From Plenodomus lindquistii (Eukaryota > Ascomycota > Dothideomycetes > Pleosporales > Leptosphaeriaceae): 64,000 nt of DNA. The position numbers were made by a program, and so were the translations under genes. This document shows, in pieces, positions 1-10,000 of the stretch. A model generated the notes under the pieces. That model saw only the letters and a program-made list of their open reading frames with translations, was not told the DNA's origin and did not search any database. The stretch covers positions 124,001-188,000 of the forward strand of contig JANUWI010000013.1 of assembly GCA_025504975.1 (NCBI GenBank). The letters run 5' to 3'. Position 1 is the first letter of the stretch. The number at the start of each line of letters is the position of its first letter.

Positions 1-311
1 ATCGTTACGTCGAGCTCCTGTTTCAGCAACCAGCGGAATTTGACGTTCAAGCATCGGCTTTCCCGACTGTGCAGAATAGGATCAATTTCGATCTCGCGGC
101 ATTCGCGACTGAGAACAGCGTGAACGCGCCCGTAGCGGCGAACTTCTTCACCGTGGATGGGCGCGCGAATACAGTGGCGTCTGGGACGCCGACGATCAGC
201 GGAGGTGGTGCAAGGAATACATCACGGCCTTTTGAGGGTGCTGCTGCAAGGATGTTTCTACCATGTGGATGGGCTGCGTCGCTGGGTGCAGTCATGTTGT
301 TGACCATGTGA
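1..311 (+). CDS. 3' end of an unidentified protein with a GPI-anchor-like C terminus (partial)
   Basis: The frame beginning at base 3 is open from the window edge to the stop at 309-311, giving about 102 C-terminal residues; the true start lies outside the window. The last residues look like a GPI-anchor signal: a small-residue region (GGGARNTSR) is followed by a short spacer and a hydrophobic end (WAASLGAVMLLTM). This would suggest a secreted or cell-surface enzyme or wall protein. I do not recognise the family. The opposite-strand ORF over the same bases is shorter and less protein-like. The call rests on the open frame to the edge and the C-terminal pattern only. Confidence 0.45.
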   Translation, partial: RYVELLFQQPAEFDVQASAFPTVQNRINFDLAAFATENSVNAPVAANFFTVDGRANTVASGTPTISGGGARNTSRPFEGAAARMFLPCGWAASLGAVMLLTM

Positions 312-445
312 AACCAGATGATCCGTTAAATGTCACTGGAACCACATTCTAGCTATCAATATCTCTGAGTTCAGGTCTAATTCGCACGATATATCACATA
401 TACCTTCGCGCACTTTCGAAGTCGGTTCAAAAGGATGCGACTGGA

Positions 446-2312
446 CTACATCTTTGCCTTCTCGGCATTGACGATAGCCCAGTATCTCTCTGTTGACCGC
501 ATGCGCAATACTTTGCCATACTTAACCATGACGAGAAACACAGCTGACGCCGCCATGCCGATGAACGCAGCGGATATGAAGCAATCTTGGTAGCCAAGAT
601 TAGTCAACCAAGGAGTGATTCTAACCATGTCAGCGTTGAACTCATTGATAGGGGTTTGCAACGTACCCATAGCTGATTGCGAAGGACATAGTGTTCCGGA
701 CTAAGATGACAGTGACAATCGCATCCCCACTGATATCATGATAGCTGTCGATCATGTAGTTCACACTCAACGTAACTCCAACGCTGGATGTGAACGCCAG
801 ACAACCCATGGCGAAGATGAGGCCGAACCAATGGATGTTATGTGCTGCACCAACGCCCCATAGTATGAGCGATCCAGGAACCAAAATGAGACAAATCACA
901 AAAGGCCAAAGACGGTGCTCAGCTTCCATGACTCCCCCGTTGCGACGAGCGAGTTTGACAGTCAGCCAATCGCTGAATTGGCCAGATACAAGCATGCCGA
1001 CTACTACGCCAATACAACACGATACATAGCTGAGGCCGACCATGGAAGGCTTGAAGTTGTACCCTGGACCGCTCAGAATGATCGACGCGGTGGCGTTGAG
1101 CACGTTGAACCAGATCAGGTATGAGCCGTAGCTGAACCCTGCGTAGAAGATGACAGGCCAACCAAGGTATTTGAGACTGCGAATTGCGCGACTGAGCATG
1201 CCTCTTCCTGGTGTCACGTGCCAAAGCGCAAGCTTCTGGGTGAACGACTTAGTCGTGGTTCCTACTTCTTCGGTGGCAGTTCTTTGCGCCGTGAGTGGAC
1301 CAGCTTTCTCTGGGTCTTGTCCTGTCGCGGAACTGGTCGGTCGGGAACTCGCTGTTGTGGCGAGAATGGTGGAGGGAGTCTTGCGAACGTAATTCGTTTC
1401 TTCCATGAACAGGAAGAGGATCACAAAGGCTACTGCGTTGAAGATTGCTGGCCAGTAGAACACCCACTACGAGTGTTTTATGGTAAGTAACAGGAAGCAG
1501 AGTCTCAATTGATGTCGCAACATACCTGCCAGCCTTGTCCATCGGCGATGAAGCCGGCGATGATGGGAGCAAAGTAGTTGCTACCTGTCAAGGTCAGTGC
1601 GTAGATTCCCATGTAAGATCCGCGCTATTGCCGTTCATTAGTTTGTCGGTTTTTCTGAGCTGCTCAGGAAACCTACCTGATGAGTAAAGTAGACATCGGT
1701 GACCGAGATCTCGGGAAGAGCCTCAATGGGCGCGATGAAGAACCCCATGACAATGCATCGTGCAGTCCATTCGCCATTACTCTTGACGTATGCACTCCGA
1801 GCGGTCAGTACATGCACTTTCATGTTCTTCGGGGTTTCAAGCTTACCTCCAGATACTGGTGCCAATCGTACCGAGAACTGACAGCAAGAAAGTCAAGCGC
1901 TTGCCATATCGCAATGCAAATGGCTGCCAGAAGAGTAGACCCCAGCCCAAGAGCAGAAACATAAACCCCGTGCCCTCGTTCAATGTTGGTATAGACACTC
2001 CCGATGCAGCGGAGAGTGGGACGAGGACAGAGTACACGGTTGCCGTAGCGATACCTGTCATCAAAGTGTAGCTGTAATAGTCAGAGACAAATCTACCCTG
2101 ACCTTCACACTGACCTACAGATTGACACATATAGTTGACAACAACTTTCTCCTCGGGGACCAGTTCAGAGGGTCTTCTGGATCGCTAGATGGTGCTGGGT
2201 CCAAAATGATGTCTCCACCACCAGCATGCCGAGCTTGAATGTTGTGGTCAAGATCGACAAGGTGAACGGTGCCTGGGATAGCTCCCGACATCGCGCTGAG
2301 GTCTCCAGTCAT
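446..2312 (-). CDS. MFS transporter, fungal DHA1/HOL1-like
   Basis: Predicted 12-helix plasma-membrane transporter of 536 residues in six exons: 2312-2119, 2071-1847, 1794-1677, 1624-1526, 1466-667 and 620-446. Exon lengths sum to 537 codons and every junction is GT-AG. The N-terminal cytoplasmic segment carries DPEDPLNW, typical of fungal drug:H+ or organic-cation MFS carriers, followed by hydrophobic helices and a long central loop (roughly residues 270-310). The substrate cannot be read from sequence; polyamines, nucleosides, drugs or other organic molecules are all possible for this group. The gene diverges from an amidase across about 840 bp, so co-expression is plausible but is inference. 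Confidence is high for the family and low for the substrate. Confidence 0.9.
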
Positions 2313-3151
2313 GTTGGTGGCTTTCAGGCAGTGTCAACGACAACTCATCGATGGAAGCAATCGTCCCGTGGACACTTATAGATACCACGTTCGCACCGGT
2401 ACGGGGGGACAAGAGTGGGGTCATGACGACCCATGGACCAGATACCGTCTTTCAACGGACTTTACCCAGCCTTCGGGCCGCAGCAACGCCGTCTCAACCA
2501 TCTCGGTGGTTTCTCCATCTTGTGTTGGAGCATCAGCATGTTGATTGATAACGACTCGGAATTAAACCTACACAGTGTTCGTGGCAAGCGAGACATTGAT
2601 CTCACATATCTTTCCCAATGCGATAAATCGCATCCCTCCACCACCGGCGCGACGGTTCCATTGGTTGTGGTAGGTCCAAGCGATGGCGCAGTGTTGGAGA
2701 GATATGAACCTGCATGCGGGGGGAACTACATTCGTTTGCTACTGGTACTGATGACTTGAAAGGCGCCTATTGGCTGTGTAGGGCCACGCTATACGAAAGA
2801 GCATGGGGAGGTACAAACAAGAGCGGGGTGTAGACCCACTCACGACTTTTTAATTGATCACTTTCCGCACTCCAACAGGACCACCACGGTTCTTTATCGG
2901 CAACACGTTGATAGCAACGCGGGACAAGTCAATCACCCCTACGCTCTCCGGCCCATTGCGGACAGTCTGGCATTTTGTCGTATCGCGGAATGCGAAGAGA
3001 CGCAAGATGGTGGAACCAGCCAGAGCGGAATGCAGATAAGCGTGCGGAATTGCTGACGACGAGGCAGCAAGTAACTCGCTGGGGCCCAGGTGCTTAATGA
3101 CGACCTGTATCCCCTTTGCGGACTTGCTGTAGTTACCACAATCAAGCTATC
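2313..3151. promoter_or_regulatory. Divergent promoter region between MFS transporter and amidase
   Basis: No convincing gene. This 839 bp stretch separates two outward-facing start codons and must hold both promoters. HGATAR-type (GATA factor) matches are visible at 2546-2551 (TGATAA), 2621-2626 (CGATAA) and 2894-2899 (reverse, TTATCG). About that many are expected by chance in this length, so nitrogen control by an AreA/Nit2-type factor is only a possibility. Confidence 0.4.
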
Positions 3152-4840
3152 ATGGCTATTGCAGCTCACACGTCAGGCCTCACCGTTATCCAGCCGAAAC
3201 CCTTACCCAAAGGTACCCCTGCTTATGAAGAGAGACGAGCCTCAATACTCGAAAATTTCGCAAAGAAAGTTCCATCAGAATATCGCCTACCATCAGAGTT
3301 CTTTGTCGAGCCCCCGCTTAACGTGTCAAATGTACCAGCTACATGCGGCATCCTGACACCAGCCGAGGTGGACATAACCGAGAACTACGATGCTGTGGGA
3401 CTAGCAGAAGCAATCGCAGCTCGCAAGCTCACGTCGCTTGAAGTAACGACTGCTTTCTGCAAACGCTCGATTATCTCGCATCAACTTACATGTTGTCTGA
3501 CACAATGGTTCATGCCTGAGGCCCTCGAGCAGGCGAAAGAGCTAGACGTGTATCTTGACAAGTATGGCAAAACCAAGGGTCCGTTCCATGGTGTGCCCGT
3601 CAGTATCAAAGAGCACATGCCCATGAAGGGCACATATTCGTCTTATGGGTCACTTGCCAGTACCCAGTTCGACGAGGAGGATTGCTTGATGGTTGCGATG
3701 CTACGCGAAATGGGTGCGGTTTTTTACTGCAAGACGAATCAACCACAGTTGATTATGCATCTTGAATCAACATCCCATTATGGACGTACGCTGAATCCGT
3801 TCAACACCAACCTCAGTTCAGGTGGTTCCTCGGGTGGCGAAGGCGCCCTTGTTGCCATGAAAGGCTCTGTCATGGGTGTGGGGACAGATATAGGAGGCAG
3901 CATTCGCGGTCCCAGTGCCTTTAATGGCATCTATGGCTATAAGCCCACAAGCTATACTTTGCCGACGAAAGGCTTTCTCTCCCATCCCAACTCGGCAGAA
4001 CTGAACGTACTGGCTTGCGGTGGTCCCATGTGTCGGTCCTTAAGAGATGCGGAGTACTTTACGTCGAGCATTCTGGGTGCAAAACCCTACATTCGCGACC
4101 AAAAGCTCATACCGCTTCCCTGGACGGGTTTCAAGACCCCCCTAAAAAGACCCCTCAAGATTGGCATAATCTCTAATGATGGCTTTGTCGACCCCCAGCC
4201 CCCAGTCAAACGCGCTATCACCTGGGCTAAATCGCTTCTTTCAGATCCCAAGCACTCAGGCATTGTTGAAGTCAAGCCCTTCAAACCATACAACGCTGCC
4301 GAAGCCTGGTCCCTCATTCGGCGCATGTACTGGCCCGAAGGCGACGCCCCAGTTCGCGCAGACGTCGAGTCCACCGGCGAACCCGTGCATCCCCTCAGTC
4401 AATGGATCCTCGCTGACGCGGCACCCTACGGCATGCTCACCGCCGAACAAGTAAACGACATGCGCGGCCAACGCGACGAATTCCGCTATGCCTTTGCCGA
4501 CTCGTGGAACGCGCAAGATGTCGATATTGTGATTGGACCTGCGTTTGTAGGGCCTGCGTGTAAGCACGACACGGCGTTTTACTGGACGTACACTAGTCTG
4601 TGGAATTTCGTGGATTATCCGGGGATTGTAGTGCCGACGCCTATTGTGGCAGAAACAGGGGAAAAGTATGAGGCGGGGTACTCGCCATTGAGTGAAGCGT
4701 GCGGGAAGGTGAGGGAGTTGTGGGAGGAAGGCGGGTTTGAAGGGGCGCCAGTGGATTTGCAGATTTGTGCGAGGAGGTACCATGATAATGAGTTGTTTGG
4801 GGCATTAGCAGTGTTGAAGGATATTTTGGGCTTACCGTAG
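3152..4840 (+). CDS. Amidase-signature hydrolase (acetamidase/FAAH-like)
   Basis: A 562-residue single-exon enzyme predicted to hydrolyse an amide to a carboxylate plus ammonia or an amine. The amidase-signature Ser-cisSer-Lys triad is visible: Lys153 in PVSIKEH, Ser226 in GGSSGGEGA and nucleophile Ser250 in DIGGSIRGP. The 24-residue spacing between the two serines is the same as in FAAH. Length is normal for fungal acetamidase-like proteins. I chose ATG 3152 (context ATCATGG); the frame extends upstream only through a TTG. There is no signal peptide, so it is probably cytosolic. It lies head to head with an MFS transporter, which could import its substrate. Fungal members include acetamidases, formamidases and indoleacetamide hydrolases, and the specificity here is not readable. 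Confidence 0.92.
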   Translation: MAIAAHTSGLTVIQPKPLPKGTPAYEERRASILENFAKKVPSEYRLPSEFFVEPPLNVSNVPATCGILTPAEVDITENYDAVGLAEAIAARKLTSLEVTTAFCKRSIISHQLTCCLTQWFMPEALEQAKELDVYLDKYGKTKGPFHGVPVSIKEHMPMKGTYSSYGSLASTQFDEEDCLMVAMLREMGAVFYCKTNQPQLIMHLESTSHYGRTLNPFNTNLSSGGSSGGEGALVAMKGSVMGVGTDIGGSIRGPSAFNGIYGYKPTSYTLPTKGFLSHPNSAELNVLACGGPMCRSLRDAEYFTSSILGAKPYIRDQKLIPLPWTGFKTPLKRPLKIGIISNDGFVDPQPPVKRAITWAKSLLSDPKHSGIVEVKPFKPYNAAEAWSLIRRMYWPEGDAPVRADVESTGEPVHPLSQWILADAAPYGMLTAEQVNDMRGQRDEFRYAFADSWNAQDVDIVIGPAFVGPACKHDTAFYWTYTSLWNFVDYPGIVVPTPIVAETGEKYEAGYSPLSEACGKVRELWEEGGFEGAPVDLQICARRYHDNELFGALAVLKDILGLP

Positions 4841-5318
4841 AAGATGCAAGTCACAGTTCGATTTTCTCATCATGGCGTTTGGCATGTGGACTACGCGTGA
4901 CCTTTCTCAGGAGATGCAGCGTGTACTAGCGGCTCCTCGGTGAAGAGCCGCTTGAGAAGTCAAAGAATTCTCGTGATTAGGGCCTTGCGATGGAACTCGC
5001 ATAGATAGAGCCATTTGCGAAGCTGGTGCTGTTACTCCATGCGCTTAGGGAGACTCGACCTGAACACCGCAGTCAGCATTACGACAAGACCGATTCTTCA
5101 CGCTTGAATTTCACTTTACTCGACAAGCACAATACACAGAGGGATTGACAGCCGTAGCCTTACCTTATAGGGTAAGTTCTTACCATACAACAGGATTGTC
5201 CTTCGAGGATAGCATCGCTTACATACCCGTAAAGCGAGAGAGTATACAGTACAGCATTACACTGTCTATCTTTCATCACAGCGCATCTGGAGCCTATCCG
5301 TACATTCAACCCAATATC
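4841..5318. other. Intergenic, no feature seen
   Basis: 478 bp between the amidase stop and the next likely start. It holds only short open frames without domain-like content, and presumably the amidase 3' UTR and the next promoter. Confidence 0.5.
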
Positions 5319-6076
5319 ATGGTGATCCCCTCACTCCCTACTGAGCTACGCCTCGAAATCTGTGCCTACGCCGCAACCTTCAACCTCAAATCCTTTCTAC
5401 CCTACCTGAGCCTCTACACCTCCTGCCACCAAGTCAAGCGCGAAATGGACATTGAGGTCCTTCGAATCCTCACTTTGCGCCTCCGTGAGATCAACAGCAA
5501 TATCCACCCTGGCTATGGCATTCAGCTCGAGATACCCACAGCTTGCATAAAGGCAATGCGCGATCTACGCCTCATGCTGTCAAAACATATGTGTAAACTC
5601 GGCTACAGTACCACCATGCTGCGTTCACCATGCTGCTTCGACGCAGTCTTCGAGTCACCAGTGCACTCGCTCACTCTAGTCTTCGATTACACATAAGCGA
5701 CCGCACGAACATGGAGAATATCAATTGGATATACTCGTACATGCTCACGGGTAGTCTCTTAGGCACGGACGGCACGCTGGATGCGCAACGTCTCATCGTC
5801 GACATTGGTAAGCTGGACCACGATATCGAGATTGAACCCTCGATCATGTTACTTGAACGAAGCAGTCGCGAGCTTAATGCTTGCGAATGGCGCGAATTTG
5901 ACTGGAAGATCAACCGGAAGAAGGGCGCGAAGGTTGTATTCGAGAGGAAGGGTAGTACAAAGCCTAAGTTGCAGCCTCGGGACGCACAGCTCCTAATCGC
6001 GCTTGCAGGACCCTGGTGGACGTTGAAGCGCTGGGGTATCTTGTGGTGTTTGGTGGGAATTGCGGCTGAGCCTTGA
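5319..6076 (+). pseudogene. F-box-like (LPTELRLEI) protein, frameshifted
   Basis: Two adjoining open frames appear to be one protein. The first begins at ATG 5319 with a leucine-rich start (PSLPTELRLEICAYA) like the F-box/LPxELR N-terminal motif of many fungal unknowns, and runs to a stop at 5694-5696. The second frame takes over at about 5690 and continues in protein-like sequence to 6076 (SDRTNMENINW... to ...GIAAEP). Joining them needs a 2-base skip or 1-base shift in the TACACATAA stretch at 5688-5696. I tested plausible GT/AG pairs and found none that restores the frame. It is either a real inactivating indel or an assembly error. Roughly 250 residues overall; function unknown. Confidence 0.5.
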
Positions 6077-7055
6077 CATAATGAATTGGTTTTTGGTGGT
6101 AACGTTCGCAATATATGCCATCTTGTACGGGTTACGTTTAACCTGTGGAGCATATGCGGATGTGTGGAAAATGGGAGGTTTACCTTTGTTTTGAGGGGTC
6201 GGTGGAGGAGGAAGATACCAACGCTTACGGGAGGGTCGAGTAAGCTACATATTCAAGTGCCAAGACAGAGTGGGCAGACGCCTGGAAGGCGTCGGCGATT
6301 CAGGTGTGCAGTGGAGGATGTGACCGTTGATTTGTTTATTGGGGCGATACAAACCTGTGGTGATAGGTAGCAACCAGGACCAGTGCGGGCACCTTTTCTA
6401 GTCCAATTTAGTTCCTAGCAATGAAATCATGGTACGAACAAACTGTCTCGTAAATCTGGAATACGGCTTATTCGTTAGAGCACTTTATGAATCAAGTTAC
6501 TACGGTGTAGTGGTTGTGAAGAAGATGCAATGGTGCAAACAAGTGTAATCCTCCATTGTGTCAGACGCTGGTAGTTGCTCAAGGCGCGCGTTGTTAGTTT
6601 CATGCTTCGATACTGAGCTCGATCATTCAGGCTTGATCTGAAGACCAACGTATCATGGTCACGCAAGTCGATTGGTGTGACTGCCATGTGGAGTAGACAC
6701 TCTCACGCAGCAACGACGCACCCAAGGATAGCCTAAACTTTGTCGGAGATAGCTTACGGTATAAAGTGTTGCTCCCCAGATCGGAATAATCTTCCTTATG
6801 CTTTTGCCATGTTGTATTTGTTTAACAGTTGCAGGACATAGTCGTGGGTTACGAATCCACCCAGAAAGTTGTTCAAGAATCACATAGGGCTGAGGCGGAT
6901 TTAGCGTCTTGGCAGCCCGTCACGACGGGAAATGCCGCTCGTTCACATCGCGTTGAATCCTCACGGACTTCAAACCCCACGAACCTCTTTAGTATCTTTC
7001 TACCGCCATGCTCGACTTATAACAACACACCTCGCGCTCTGAACGCGCACTCAGC
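6077..7055. other. Intergenic, no gene seen
   Basis: 979 bp with only short overlapping frames on both strands. The last part must be the promoter and 5' leader of the OB-fold gene, whose ATG sits in a good context (CAGCATGG) at 7056. Confidence 0.5.
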
Positions 7056-10000
7056 ATGGATCAATTGCGCATCGCAGACCTCTCGCCTGCCCTACCAGCG
7101 CTCGAAACCAGGCAATTCCGAGCCTCAGTCATCCTTATATGGCCGTACTCGTCCTCGCAACGCCAGTTTGCGCTCCTTCTCGCCGACCCCGACTTTCGAC
7201 TGCGCCGAAAGAACGGTCAAGTCCGTGTTCGCTTTACAGGGTCAAGCGCGAAGGCGATTGCGACGACAGGCGTGGGGATTGGCGACGAAGTCTTACTGAG
7301 TCTGCGCGGCGCAGAGTTTGTAAAGGATGGTGCGGTTCAGACACCAGGCAGGAGCATTGATTGGGAACTGGAATATGGGCAGACTTTGACTGTGCAGGTG
7401 TTTCGCGATGGCCGTGAGACTGCGAAGTTGGAGCTTGATGACATCGAGCCTACACCTGCGCCGGAATCGCCTAACCACCGTTTGTCACTTGGAGGGCCGA
7501 GCCCAAGTCAGCATTGGTCCTCGCCGGCGATCCTGAAGCGCATACGCCTCTCCGATGGGCCCTTCTCCCAGGCACCTTATGATCCATTTACAGAGGATAT
7601 CGAACAGGGGCATGACAAGAAGAGGCGGAGAAAGTCGTATCGAGATTGGAAGGCTTGGACATACAGCGCGAGAACGCCGTCACCGGAGAAGGTGGCTCAT
7701 TCTGAAGAGGACCTGGAGGAGGATGTGGAGCAACTATCGCCGATACGTGCACATCAGTTACCAGATACACCCATTTCACCATCCAAGCCTGAACCCCAAC
7801 AGATCGCGGCAGATCGCCTTGAGGAACCAGAAGACGACGTAGAGATGTCTGCGCTTGTGGACGACCTGCTGTCTTCTGATTCAGAAGCCGATGACAACGA
7901 GAGCCGACAGTCTTCACATCATTTCGAGTATGATGGAGCGAATGAATTCCGTCCGGAAGACTCGCAGTATGCATTTGGAGGTGACACCGAGATAGATACC
8001 GAGGTGAACACGGAGGAGGAAGATGATGCGCAGAACGAACCAGAGGGCGTTAGTATGACTACGACAGTCGCGAATACGGAGGAAGAGCATACGGAGGATG
8101 GATTGCATCGTAGGTGGAGCGATGATCTTGACCCCAGCGATGCCAGCGCATTAGATATCCCGGCGGAAAGTGCTTCGACTGCCGTCGACAGCGCAGCCAA
8201 TGCGGCAAGCCCAAAGGCCTCAGATCAGCCAGGACTTGCTCATATGCCAGCGCATGCGGCTGATCATCCTGCAGAAGTTGTAGAGACAACGGCCACAAAT
8301 AATGTCTTAAGGCTCGAAATGCCTCCACCGACTCTGCCCATATTGCAGGTGGACGAAGCCGCTCCAGTCATTTCGGACTTGCTCACTCCAGTTGGTAGGG
8401 AGCCATCGAGTCCAACGCTCAAACCACAGGACTCTTCTACACTTCCCTTGCCGTCACCGTTCCCGGGCGATATCAACACGAGTACGACATCCTATCATGA
8501 TTATTTTACAGCAACCGAAGCCGCTACGATACCCGAGACAGCCGTAGTCAATGAACCGGAGTTACCCAGCGATGCAGATTACATCATGGAGACCTCATTC
8601 TTTAGCTCGATAGGATCGTCCAAAGATCCCTCGCTTCACCCTAATCACGAGTCAGCCTTTACACCTGTTAGGTTTACGTTTGGGCTTGATGGTGCTGGGT
8701 GGTCTCGGCCGCCGTTAGACCTGTCGTCGCCCGCGCCGGAAGGTGACACAGTTCCAGAAACCTCACAAGCTGGAAGGGAAGATTCTGTGGAAGCAAAGGA
8801 GGAAACAGTTCCGCCGGCTAGTGAGCATGCGCCTTCGTCCCTTCAGAGAGAAGCAGAGGAGAGCCAGCATCCCGCTGCCGCCGAGGACGCCGGGCAGATA
8901 CCGCTTGATGACGCGACAATCGAAGAGCCAGGTTTGAATGAGCTGTCTTCAGGTGCCGATACAGAACCGGAGGGAAGTGACAGCGAACAAAAAGAGCACG
9001 TCGTAGCGGCTGGGGACAATCCTGGAAATGGCGATGTCGAAGATGAGGAAGGAGATGAGGATCACAGCAAGGTAGCCAATACCCAAGACACCGGAGCTGT
9101 GTCTACAATTATCGATCTCGGATCCCCGCCCGTGGATGATACTCAGACGTCGGAGGCCGATATTCCCTCGGCATTCGACAATCCAGCTGAAGGCCACGTT
9201 AGTTACCAAAATACACAGCAAAGCACGACACTGGACGACCTTTCGAACATCTCTTCCACAGCCCAGGATGATGACGTGCTCATGGAGAACGAGAATTACA
9301 GTGAGTTTGTAAATCTGGAATTTGCGCCTGAAGTTCCAAGCACCGTCGCAGAAACACAACAGCACACAGTCGCTCACACACCAGCACAGGAGGCACTAGA
9401 AAGGGGATTTGATCCGGTGAACGCACCCATTTCATTACCCTCGGACGGAAACGCGTCCTCGGCCCCAGGAGAGTCCAGTAGCATGATGCAGGAGACATTT
9501 GATTCCGAGGAACCATTCCACCGGCCTGAGTCGCCTACGCAAGACGATGAGTTTCGATATCCAGAAGTGAAGATGGAATCTATCGAGGATGACTCGATCT
9601 TTGAAACGCTGACTCATTGGACTCAAGACGAGAGCGCTCCGTCACAGGGCGAAATGCAAGATGAGCTTATGATCGCGGTGCCAGAGGCAGGCGGAAAGAT
9701 GGGCGAATTACATACTATGGCCGTTCCAGCTACGGGACCAGCCAGGAATACACGATCGAAGCTCAGTATCACGGTCTCCCCCACTCGCGAACGAACACAA
9801 ACCCCCAGGAGGACTACACGCTCGACAAGATCCTTCGCATCCGTGACCCAAGACACTCTGTCACCCGTGGAGACGAGGTCACACGCGACATTCTCTGCAT
9901 CTCAGGAACCTTCTCAGACTTCACCATACAGCCTCCGCTCGCAGTCCAAGTTGCTGTCGCCAGTGAAGCTCGCACCCGCGGTCGGTCCGGCCTCCTCTCG

